DNA of 5,468 nt from Caryophanales bacterium (GTDB lineage: Bacteria > Bacillota_I > Bacilli_A > RFN20 > JAISJY01), in the NCBI GenBank assembly GCA_031261365.1, contig JAISJY010000144.1, positions 1 through 5,468 of the forward strand, written 5' to 3'. Below the pieces are notes generated by a model. That model searched no databases, had not been told where the DNA came from, and worked only from the letters and a program-made list of their open reading frames with translations. Of this stretch, positions 1 through 5,468 are shown in pieces; the stretch's first letter is position 1, and the number at the start of each line of letters is the position of its first letter. Made by a program: the position numbers and the translations under genes.

Positions 1-143
1 AAAATATAAATCGCATTATCAATATAAAACTTTGGTGTTTTTAAAGCACTTAAAATGTTTTTAGGTAAGGCTTTAAACCATTCTTTTAAACCTTTAAAAA
101 AACTCTTCTTTTCAATAACAACACTTTCATTTAATTCTTCCAT
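1..143 (-). CDS. mglC: MglC, galactose/methyl-galactoside ABC permease, N-terminal fragment
   Basis: Only the first 47 codons are present; the gene runs off the window at base 1. It starts with ATG at 143-141, 8 nt after the mglA stop. The visible protein begins MEELNESVVIEKK and is a lysine-rich, presumably cytoplasmic tail of about 40 residues. It ends in a DNAIYI segment, which resembles the point where the first membrane helix begins in Mgl/Rbs-type permeases. The full protein would be the membrane channel that pairs with MglA and receives sugar from MglB. The assignment rests mainly on position directly after mglA, the usual mglBAC order, and on this short N-terminal match. Another CUT2-family permease gene (rbsC-like) cannot be excluded from so few residues. 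The mglA-mglC spacing implies one transcript and probable translational coupling. Confidence 0.82.
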   Translation of the reverse strand, partial: MEELNESVVIEKKSFFKGLKEWFKALPKNILSALKTPKFYIDNAIYI

Positions 144-147
144 ATAA

Positions 148-153
148 CCCCCT
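148..153 (-). promoter_or_regulatory. mglC ribosome binding site, G-run overlapping the mglA stop
   Basis: On the minus strand AGGGGG sits 4 nt before the mglC ATG and overlaps the mglA TAG stop. It is a poorer match to the anti-Shine-Dalgarno sequence than the AAGGAGG sites of the other genes here and needs a G-U wobble. This suggests mglC translation relies partly on ribosomes finishing mglA. Confidence 0.5.
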
Positions 154-1654
154 ATAAATATTTAGCTGCCAATAACATTATCTCTTCTTGATTTGTTTCT
201 TTACTATTAACAATACCTGCAATTTTATGATTACTCATAACTAATATTCTATCGGTTACCCCTAATAATTCAGGCATTTCACTAGAAACCATAATAATGC
301 CTTTACCTTGACAAGCTAAATCTATCATTATTTGATAAATCTCATACTTTGCTCCTACATCTATGCCTCGAGTTGGTTCATCTAATAATAAGACTTGAGG
401 TTTAGTTAAAAGCCACCTTCCTAAAATAACTTTTTGTTGATTACCTCCTGACAAAGAACTTATTTTAGTATTTAAACTTGGTGTTTTAACTTTTAAAGAT
501 TTATTGATAGTTCTAGCATCGGCAACACTTGAGCCTTGACTAACATAGAAACCTGTTGAATATGATTTAAGATTAGCAATAACTGTATTTTCATAAACAC
601 TTAAAACATTAAAAATACCTGTTGCTCTTCTTTCTTCAGTCACTAAAGCGAAGCCATTTTTCATAGCTTTAGAAGGAGTTAGGTTATATATTTGTTTACC
701 TCTTAAAAATAATAATTCATCTTTTTTAGGTTGTTTAACTCCAAATAATAATTCAACTAATTCGGTTCTACCACTACCGACTAAACCAGCAATACCTAAT
801 ATTTCACCTTCATTTAAACTTAAAGACAGATTACTTAAAGTAGCATCATTTAAAGAAGAAATATTATCACATCTAAATAATTCTTGCCCAACAATATTAG
901 TTTTTTCAGGAAATCTTTGAGTTAAATCTCTACCTACCATAGCTTTAATTATTTGGTTCATTGTTAAATCTTTAGCTTCAGCTACTAAAGCAATTTTACC
1001 ATCTCTTAAAACAGCTATTTCATCAGAGATTTTAAATATTTCATCCATTTTATGTGAAATATAAACAATACCAATTCCTCTTTCTTTCAGAGATTTAATA
1101 ATTTTAAATAGTTTTTCAATTTCATTATCAGCCAAAGAAGAAGTTGGTTCATCAAAAACAATTATTTTAGCATTAACAGAAACAGCTTTAGCAATTTCAA
1201 CCATTTGTCGATTAGAAACAGATAATTTACTTAAAATAGTTTTAGGATTAATATAATCAATTCCTAAAGTTTTAAATATTTTAATTGTTTCATTAAACAT
1301 TTTTTGATGGTCAATAACAATACCAAATCTAGTTGGAAAACGACCTAAAAATAAGTTCTCCATGACACTTCTAGTTAAAACTTGATTAAGTTCTTGTTGG
1401 ACCATTGCCACTCCTCCATCAAGAGCTTGTTTAGAATTATGAAAAACAACTTTATTTCCATTAACAAAGATTTCACCACTATCATGATGATAAACACCAA
1501 ATAAACACTTCATTAGAGTTGACTTACCAGCCCCGTTTTCACCCATTAATGATAAAACTTTACTAGGTGCAACTTTAATGGTGACATCATCAAGTGCTTT
1601 AACACCAGGAAACTCCTTGCAGATGTTATTCATTTCTAAAAGGTATTCAGACAC
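152..1654 (-). CDS. mglA: MglA, galactose/methyl-galactoside import ATP-binding protein
   Basis: This 500-residue double ATPase powers uptake of galactose or glucose type sugars on the inner face of the membrane (CUT2 family, like MglA, RbsA and XylG). NBD1 has Walker A GENGAGKST at 38-46, Q-loop Q86, the family-typical altered signature LSVSNRQ at 144-150, Walker B IIVFDEP at 164-170 and H-loop H201. NBD2 has the degenerate Walker A GLVGSGRTE at 290-298 (Arg in place of Lys), a canonical LSGGNQQ signature at 401-407, Walker B LLLDEP at 422-427, and SSE at 457-459 where the switch histidine would be. These asymmetries are normal for the family, as is the length. The start is GTG, chosen because AAAGGAGG lies 5 nt upstream and the N-terminus SEYLLEMNNICKEFPGVKALDDV is typical of MglA. 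It lies 158 bp after mglB and 8 bp before mglC. The mgl rather than rbs or xyl assignment rests on the adjacent mglB. Confidence 0.95.
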   Translation of the reverse strand: MSEYLLEMNNICKEFPGVKALDDVTIKVAPSKVLSLMGENGAGKSTLMKCLFGVYHHDSGEIFVNGNKVVFHNSKQALDGGVAMVQQELNQVLTRSVMENLFLGRFPTRFGIVIDHQKMFNETIKIFKTLGIDYINPKTILSKLSVSNRQMVEIAKAVSVNAKIIVFDEPTSSLADNEIEKLFKIIKSLKERGIGIVYISHKMDEIFKISDEIAVLRDGKIALVAEAKDLTMNQIIKAMVGRDLTQRFPEKTNIVGQELFRCDNISSLNDATLSNLSLSLNEGEILGIAGLVGSGRTELVELLFGVKQPKKDELLFLRGKQIYNLTPSKAMKNGFALVTEERRATGIFNVLSVYENTVIANLKSYSTGFYVSQGSSVADARTINKSLKVKTPSLNTKISSLSGGNQQKVILGRWLLTKPQVLLLDEPTRGIDVGAKYEIYQIMIDLACQGKGIIMVSSEMPELLGVTDRILVMSNHKIAGIVNSKETNQEEIMLLAAKYL

Positions 1655-1659
1655 TTTTG

Positions 1660-1667
1660 CCTCCTTT
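1660..1667 (-). promoter_or_regulatory. mglA ribosome binding site that fixes the GTG start
   Basis: The minus strand reads AAAGGAGG, then CAAAA, then GTG. This near-perfect Shine-Dalgarno sequence at 5 nt spacing supports GTG at 1654-1652 as the start rather than the internal ATG seven codons later. Confidence 0.85.
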
Positions 1668-1737
1668 TCGGATTAAGATTAATAAAAACAATAAATTATT
1701 TCTATTAAGTTTTTTAAGTAATTATAAATAAAAATAT

Positions 1738-1751
1738 TAACTTTAAAGTTA
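1738..1751. repeat. 14 bp perfect AT-rich palindrome in the mglB-mglA gap
   Basis: TAACTTTAAAGTTA is its own reverse complement. It lies between the post-mglB hairpin and mglA, about 85 bp before the mglA start. It could be a small operator or a minor RNA fold, but in such AT-rich DNA it may be chance. No function is assigned. Confidence 0.3.
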
Positions 1752-1763
1752 CAACAATTCTTT

Positions 1764-1794
1764 AAATAAAAGGAGCAGAGTTACCTGCTCCCTT
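1764..1794 (-). terminator. Hairpin plus T-run after mglB, probable partial terminator
   Basis: Reading the minus strand about 20 nt after the mglB stop, GGGAGCAG pairs with CTGCTCCT across a 6 nt loop. The arms extend to ten pairs (1785-1794 with 1769-1778) with one G-T wobble and two A-T pairs at the base. The stem runs straight into TTTTATTT. This is the form of an intrinsic terminator. Because it lies between mglB and mglA, which must work together, I infer partial termination or a 3' end that protects the mglB message, giving more binding protein than ATPase and permease. How strongly it terminates cannot be judged by eye. Confidence 0.75.
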
Positions 1795-1812
1795 AATTGT
1801 TTTAGCTTCTAA

Positions 1813-2871
1813 CTATTTGAAAATAGCGTATGGAATTCTAACTTTTCTACCAGAACGGTATTCGTATTCAGTATCTTTAGTGTAGTCTTTACTATTACCA
1901 GCTTTAGCAGACTTAATGAAAGCTACAATAGCTTTAGCCATAGCAACTCCGTCTTGTTTAACTGTTCCAGACATTTTATGAGCAGTAATTGCTTCTTGAG
2001 CAGTAGCAGTAGCATCAACTCCAACGACTGGAATAGATGGTGAACCATCAACGCCTGTGTTATAATGACCATTCTCTGGACCATAACCATTTAAAGCTTC
2101 AACAGCACCTAAAGCCATGTCATCATTATTGGCAATAATGAACTCTATTGGAGAAGGACCAGGATTACCACTAACAGTAAATGGATGTTGAGATAAAACG
2201 GTTTCGGTCATAGTTCTAGCAATTCCCAAATCCCAACCAGCCATTTGGTCGCTAGAAATATTTGCTAAAGCAGGTTTTCCAATAGTAGCTAATAATCTAT
2301 TTGCTTCTTGAACAGAGTAGGTAGTTCTACCATTTGCCTCAGGATTATCTAAGTCTGCCCTTAGCATTAAGTATTGAATTACTCCATCGTGATTTAAATC
2401 ATATTTAGCATAATCTTCTTTTAAGATATCAAAAATTAATTGTCCTTGCATATAACCTGCTTCATCAGGGTCAGTTCCAATAAAAGCGGCTTCATCATAA
2501 GAATTAATAGTCTCATCACTTACTTCTCTATTAAAGAAAATAATAGGAGTTTTAGCAGTTTTTGCCTTACCAGCAACAGTTTCTCCAGCCCCTGTGTCAA
2601 CAATATTAGTAACTAACAAATCACTATTACGAGCAATAGCAGTGTCTATTTGTGAAGTTTGAGTTTGTTGACTGCCATCAGCATCATAAAACCTGTATTC
2701 AATTCCTTCTTCTGCATTTAATAATTTTTCTACTTCGTTTCTAACACTTCCAATATAAGTATCAGCATACTTGTAAATAAAAATGTCAACATGGTAATTA
2801 CTCTTAGCAGTACATCCCCCTAAACCAACTAACAACGCAGCTAAACCAACAGCGAACAAAGATTTTTTCAT
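1813..2871 (-). CDS. mglB: MglB, galactose/glucose-binding lipoprotein of the ABC transporter
   Basis: A 352-residue extracytoplasmic sugar-binding protein that delivers sugar to MglA-MglC. It has a lipoprotein signal: KK at the start, a hydrophobic run, and lipobox LGGC with the lipidated Cys at 20. The body matches E. coli MglB: FIYKY at 31-35, FFNRE at 112-116, a calcium loop DLNHDGVIQ at 158-166 with partner E243, W213, IIANND at 245-250 and VGVDA at 283-287. Mapped by eye onto the E. coli pocket (mature numbering), Y10, D14, N91, R158, W183, N211 and D236 are kept (here Y33, D37, N114, R182, W213, N249, D286). F16 is Tyr39, H152 is Asn176, D154 is Glu178 and N256 is Gln306. It is longer than the E. 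coli protein partly through Gly/Pro-rich loops near 230-241 and 262-280. ATG start with a strong RBS. It has its own promoter upstream and a hairpin downstream. The altered pocket leaves its exact sugar open. Confidence 0.93.
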   Translation of the reverse strand: MKKSLFAVGLAALLVGLGGCTAKSNYHVDIFIYKYADTYIGSVRNEVEKLLNAEEGIEYRFYDADGSQQTQTSQIDTAIARNSDLLVTNIVDTGAGETVAGKAKTAKTPIIFFNREVSDETINSYDEAAFIGTDPDEAGYMQGQLIFDILKEDYAKYDLNHDGVIQYLMLRADLDNPEANGRTTYSVQEANRLLATIGKPALANISSDQMAGWDLGIARTMTETVLSQHPFTVSGNPGPSPIEFIIANNDDMALGAVEALNGYGPENGHYNTGVDGSPSIPVVGVDATATAQEAITAHKMSGTVKQDGVAMAKAIVAFIKSAKAGNSKDYTKDTEYEYRSGRKVRIPYAIFK

Positions 2872-2878
2872 TATATCT

Positions 2879-2885
2879 CCTCCTT
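2879..2885 (-). promoter_or_regulatory. mglB ribosome binding site
   Basis: AAGGAGG lies 7 nt before the mglB ATG on the minus strand. If the promoter at 2918-2891 is used, transcription would begin at about 2885-2884, so the site would sit at the very 5' end of the message. Confidence 0.85.
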
Positions 2886-2890
2886 ATGTA

Positions 2891-2918
2891 ATTATATTGT
2901 AAAGTAAAGCTCTTTCAA
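2891..2918 (-). promoter_or_regulatory. Sigma-A-type promoter for mglB and probably mglBAC
   Basis: On the minus strand there is TTGAAA at 2918-2913 (five of six to TTGACA), a 16 bp spacer, and a perfect TATAAT at 2896-2891. The predicted start is only about 14 nt before the mglB ATG. The spacer is one base under the usual 17, which fits a promoter needing an activator. Two direct repeats lie just upstream and a cre-like sequence overlaps it. Any AT-rich gap may contain a chance TATAAT, but here both boxes are good and correctly spaced in front of a gene. Confidence 0.7.
2904..2917 (-). promoter_or_regulatory. Weak cre-like sequence overlapping the mglB promoter
   Basis: TGAAAGAGCTTTAC agrees at 11 of 14 positions with the idealised CcpA catabolite-repression site TGAAAGCGCTTTCA. 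It overlaps the -35 box and spacer, where a bound repressor would block RNA polymerase. It lacks the central C and the final CA, so it may be degenerate or fortuitous. Its relevance depends on the organism having CcpA. Confidence 0.28.
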
Positions 2919-2927
2919 AAAAAATAC

Positions 2928-2943
2928 AAAAATCAACAATTAA
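2928..2943 (-). repeat. Direct repeat, promoter-proximal copy (putative activator half-site)
   Basis: The plus strand reads AAAAATCAACAATTAA, identical over 16 bases to the copy at 2949-2964. It lies 9 bp upstream of the mglB -35 box. Placement and spacing fit the proximal half-site of a response regulator acting on mglB. Confidence 0.7.
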
Positions 2944-2948
2944 GATAT

Positions 2949-2964
2949 AAAAATCAACAATTAA
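2949..2964 (-). repeat. Direct repeat, promoter-distal copy (putative activator half-site)
   Basis: The second perfect copy of AAAAATCAACAATTAA starts exactly 21 bp from the first, so both present the same face of the helix two turns apart. It overlaps the TAA stop of the sensor-linked binding-protein gene (2963-2961). Paired same-orientation sites about 21 bp apart upstream of -35 are the usual layout for AraC-type (YesN) and LytTR-type regulators. Which of these binds is not shown in the window. Confidence 0.7.
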
Positions 2965-3944
2965 TTTTGCGTAATCTTTTCTCCTGCAATATAAATGAAC
3001 TTATTATTCTCAAAAGCATAAGGAAATACTTCTTCAGGATTAAGATTAAGTATCTTTCTTAATAAACTAATAACCGCTTTACTTTGTGATAAAGAATCAT
3101 TTAAAATAGTTCCATACATTAAACCTTGATTAACAGAATCAACACCTACTTTAGTGCCATCAACACCTACAACAACAATGGGTTGCTCAAAAGTTTCACT
3201 ACTTTTAAATAAATCAATTTCCTTAAAATAATCAATTGCACCCAAAGCCATATCATCATTATTAGCAATAATTAATTCTAACTCTGCTCCATATAAAGAA
3301 TACAAAGATTTAATAGTCGTATAAGCCTCTTGCCTTCTCCAATTACAAACTTGAATATCTAATACTTCTAATTCATAACCTAATTTATTTAATTCTTCTA
3401 AGGCAAACCGAGTTCTTGATTCAGCATCTTGGTGATTTTGTTCACCTTTTAAAACTAATAATTGGATTTTATTATCAGCATTTCTATCATAGTTAAGATT
3501 ATTAGGACTTCCAAATAAGTTGGCTATCATTTGAGCTTGAGATATTCCTTGATTTTTCGGGTCTGAACCAACATAGTAGACATCTTCATAAAAAGATATA
3601 TCGCTTAATAAAGGTTCTCTATTAATAAAGATTAAAGAAACATTATTTTTAGCACATAGTTCTGTAATAGATTTACAAGCTAATCTATCAACAGGATTAA
3701 CTATCATTAAATCTACTCCTTTTTGTAAAAAAGATATTAATTGTTCATTTTGTAAGGCTTGAGAGTTTTCACTATAATTTATTGTATAAGATACTTGTTC
3801 AGGTAATTGTTCAATGATGTTATTAGTATATTCACCCATAAAAGTATCACTTTCATCATAAATCAAAATACCAATAGTGATTTTCTTACTCTTACAAGAA
3901 ATCAAAAATAAAAACAATAAACTAAAATAAATTACTTTTTTCAT
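2961..3944 (-). CDS. Sensor-associated galactose/glucose-binding lipoprotein (MglB paralogue)
   Basis: A 327-residue MglB-family sugar-binding lipoprotein with a short signal and lipobox LISC (Cys17). It keeps every E. coli MglB sugar contact compared: Y29, D33, F35, N108, H171, D173, R177, W202, N229, D262 and N282, matching Y10, D14, F16, N91, H152, D154, R158, W183, N211, D236 and N256. The calcium loop D153/N155/D157/Q161 with E223 is also kept. It shares IIANNDDMALGA with the neighbouring MglB but is otherwise clearly diverged, so it is not a recent duplicate. Its ATG and RBS lie inside the end of the kinase gene (23 nt overlap), implying co-translation. I infer that it is the sugar-sensing partner of that kinase, as XylFII is for LytS in Clostridium xylose sensing, rather than a second transporter subunit. 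It could still also feed MglA-MglC. The stop is TAA, and no terminator is visible before mglB. Confidence 0.88.
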   Translation of the reverse strand: MKKVIYFSLLFLFLISCKSKKITIGILIYDESDTFMGEYTNNIIEQLPEQVSYTINYSENSQALQNEQLISFLQKGVDLMIVNPVDRLACKSITELCAKNNVSLIFINREPLLSDISFYEDVYYVGSDPKNQGISQAQMIANLFGSPNNLNYDRNADNKIQLLVLKGEQNHQDAESRTRFALEELNKLGYELEVLDIQVCNWRRQEAYTTIKSLYSLYGAELELIIANNDDMALGAIDYFKEIDLFKSSETFEQPIVVVGVDGTKVGVDSVNQGLMYGTILNDSLSQSKAVISLLRKILNLNPEEVFPYAFENNKFIYIAGEKITQN

Positions 3945-5468
3945 CTTCTACCTCCTTTGGAACTATGATAGTAATAGTTGTTCCTTCATCTAATTGACTT
4001 TCAATAATGAACTTTGCTTTACCTGAATAATAGAGTTTTAACCTTTGAAAAGTATTTCTTAATCCAATACCTGAAGTGGCATTGTAATCATCTAAACTTG
4101 CATATAATTCTTGAACTTTTTCTGAACTCATTCCAAAGCCATTATCTTTAACTTCAAAAGTAATATTTTCAGCATCAGCACTTATTTTAATTTTAATTTT
4201 ACCATTTTCAGTTGTGTTTTTCATACCATGTATAATGCTGTTTTCAATAATTGGTTGTAATAATAGTTTCATAACTTGTAAAGTGATAATACTTTCATCA
4301 TATTCAAAATCATAAGAAAATGTTTTATTAAATCTAATATTTTGAATTAATAAATAGTTTTTAGCATGTTCAATTTCACTTTCTAAAGAGATAATATTCT
4401 TACCTTTAGAAATACTAATTCTAAATAATTTAGCTAAAGCAATAACCATTTCAGAAGCATTTTCTTTGTTTTCATTTTCTATCATCCAAACAATAGTATC
4501 TAAAGTATTATAAAGAAAGTGAGGATTTATTTGATTTTGTAAAGCTTTTAATTCACTCTTTTTTTGTTCTAATTGTTCAACATAAACTTTAATCATTAAT
4601 TCTTCTATTCTTTGAGTCATTATTTTAAAGGAATTAGCCATTGCAAATACTTCTTTGCTACTGTTAAAGTTATTAGTATCAATTACTAAATTATCAATAG
4701 AATATTGTTCCATAATAGTTTTTAATCTATTCATAGGTTTAATGGCTCTACTAATAATTAAATAGGAAACTAAACTAGCTAAAATAATAAATAAAGCTGA
4801 GAAAATAAAGAGGTTTTTATAATAATCACTTTGAGTTTGTTGAATAGCTGTTACATCAATGAAAACACCTATTCTCAGTTTAGTATTTGATAAGGTTTCT
4901 AAAGATACTTGAAAAGTTGAACCATTAATTTTATAAGTTTTATTACCTAAAACAATATCTTTTAATAAGTCTATTTCATCTTCAAATAAATCATTGACAG
5001 AAGAGAAAACCTTTTGATAATTAGCATTAATGATATAGAGATGTCCTTTATTTCCTAAATTAGATTTTTGAGATAATTCTACAATGTTTTCAAAATTAAT
5101 ATCTATTTTTAAGACACCACTTTCCGTTGTTTTATTAAAGGTGACTACTTTACTTATGATTATTAAAAAGTTATTTTCAGAATCAGGAATAGAAAAGGAA
5201 TGAATGGTTGGAGAGGCTAAAGCTTGAGTAAAGAACTCTTCTTCTTGATAATTAAAAGAAAGATTAGAATTAGTTGTAACTATATTATCACCTGACATAT
5301 CATATAAAGAAATATCTATAACCTCATAGGATGTTTCTTTAATAGTTTGAAAATAATATAAAGTGTCTTGGAGAGAATCATGAGGATTAACCCTATCTAT
5401 GTATTTAGAAACTGAATTAGATACTTCAATAATGCGAGAGAAATACTCTTCATAGTTATAAACGATTT
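3922..5468 (-). CDS. YesM-type sensor histidine kinase, N-terminus beyond the window
   Basis: The frame is open to base 5466, so 514 residues are visible and the start lies outside. Residues below are counted from the internal Met at 5298-5296; 56 more precede it. The first part, to about residue 155, is an extracytoplasmic sensor region with dCache-like segments (VLKIDINFENIVELS, GHLYIINANYQKVFSS). A membrane helix follows at about 162-182, then a HAMP linker (183-235) and a coiled-coil stretch (228-255). The His_kinase box LQNQINPHFLYNTLD has phosphoacceptor H260. The ATPase domain shows an N box with N353 (QPIIENSIIHG), G1 DNGFGM at 385-390 and G2 SGIGLRN at 409-415. These motifs are intact, so it should autophosphorylate and pass phosphate to a response regulator, usually YesN-like. 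No regulator is in the window. The gene overlaps the binding-protein gene by 23 nt, so that lipoprotein is probably its ligand-bearing partner. Its stimulus is inferred to be galactose or glucose. Confidence 0.93.
   Translation of the reverse strand, partial: IVYNYEEYFSRIIEVSNSVSKYIDRVNPHDSLQDTLYYFQTIKETSYEVIDISLYDMSGDNIVTTNSNLSFNYQEEEFFTQALASPTIHSFSIPDSENNFLIIISKVVTFNKTTESGVLKIDINFENIVELSQKSNLGNKGHLYIINANYQKVFSSVNDLFEDEIDLLKDIVLGNKTYKINGSTFQVSLETLSNTKLRIGVFIDVTAIQQTQSDYYKNLFIFSALFIILASLVSYLIISRAIKPMNRLKTIMEQYSIDNLVIDTNNFNSSKEVFAMANSFKIMTQRIEELMIKVYVEQLEQKKSELKALQNQINPHFLYNTLDTIVWMIENENKENASEMVIALAKLFRISISKGKNIISLESEIEHAKNYLLIQNIRFNKTFSYDFEYDESIITLQVMKLLLQPIIENSIIHGMKNTTENGKIKIKISADAENITFEVKDNGFGMSSEKVQELYASLDDYNATSGIGLRNTFQRLKLYYSGKAKFIIESQLDEGTTITIIVPKEVEDEKSNLF
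3951..3958 (-). promoter_or_regulatory. RBS of the sensor-linked binding protein, inside the kinase gene
   Basis: AAAGGAGG lies 6 nt before the ATG at 3944-3942 and is wholly within kinase codons. This strong site confirms the start despite the 23 nt overlap and supports coupled translation of the two proteins. Confidence 0.85.

Noticed and set aside
1721..1726. TATAAT on the minus strand as an internal mglA promoter
   Set aside because: No acceptable -35 box lies 16-18 bp upstream (the hexamers there are CTTTAA, ACTTTA and AACTTT), there is no extended -10 TG, and such hexamers are frequent in this AT-rich gap.
2872..2960. Terminator between the sensor genes and mglB
   Set aside because: The gap has T-runs on the minus strand but no stem of useful length before them; AAAG/CTTT around 2904-2915 is only 4 bp. 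Read-through into mglB is possible.
2961..3944. The second binding protein as a decayed or recent duplicate of mglB
   Set aside because: It is intact with lipobox, full pocket and calcium loop, has a strong ribosome binding site, and is well diverged from mglB outside core motifs, which indicates an old, functional paralogue.
3922..5298. Kinase gene beginning at the ATG at 5298
   Set aside because: The frame remains open to the window edge, there is no ribosome binding site before this ATG, and the kinase would lack its first membrane helix and part of its sensor domain.
1..5468. Mycoplasma-type genetic code (TGA as Trp), suggested by the AT-rich DNA
   Set aside because: All five visible Trp codons are TGG, no gene has an in-frame TGA, and stops are TAG or TAA. 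The sample is small but gives no support for recoding.
1..5468. Plus-strand genes, RNA genes, insertion sequences or CRISPR arrays
   Set aside because: The minus strand is almost fully occupied by well-supported genes, and I saw no tRNA or rRNA pattern, transposase motif, or regular repeat array beyond the two direct repeats described.

Overview
The window is a compact, strongly AT-rich stretch (about one third G+C by eye) with every recognisable gene on the minus strand, so it reads from high to low coordinates. It carries the middle of a sugar-sensing and sugar-uptake locus: a two-component sensor kinase, a sensor-associated sugar-binding lipoprotein, and then the galactose/glucose ABC transporter genes mglB, mglA and the beginning of mglC. 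The low G+C, strong AAGGAGG-type ribosome binding sites, lipobox-anchored binding proteins and a YesM-type kinase suggest a low-GC Gram-positive (Bacillota) or a relative on the Mollicutes/Erysipelotrichia side. All five visible tryptophans are TGG, no gene contains an in-frame TGA, and stops are TAG or TAA, so nothing points to the mycoplasma TGA-Trp code. The species cannot be fixed from the sequence.

Layout in transcription order: (1) 5468 down to 3922, a sensor histidine kinase cut at its N-terminus by the window edge; the reading frame stays open to the last base, so the ATG at 5298 is internal. (2) 3944-2961, a second MglB-like lipoprotein whose start lies inside the last codons of the kinase gene (23 nt overlap). 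(3) 2960-2872, an 89 bp regulatory gap with two perfect 16 bp direct repeats spaced exactly 21 bp, a good sigma-A-like promoter and a weak cre-like element. (4) 2871-1813, mglB, the main substrate-binding lipoprotein. (5) 1812-1655, a 158 bp gap with a hairpin plus T-run just after mglB. (6) 1654-152, mglA, the double ATPase, with a GTG start. (7) 143-1, the first 47 codons of mglC, the permease.

How it probably works (inference): the kinase and its translationally coupled binding protein form an outside sensor resembling the XylFII-LytS-YesN xylose system of Clostridium, where a dedicated binding protein reports sugar to a kinase that activates the transporter operon. The paired repeats in front of the mglB promoter look like the response regulator's target; the regulator itself is not in the window and may lie beyond 5468. 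The sensor-linked binding protein keeps all eleven E. coli MglB sugar-contacting residues compared here, while the transporter's own MglB has changed four of them. The hairpin after mglB would let the binding protein be made in excess over the ATPase and permease.
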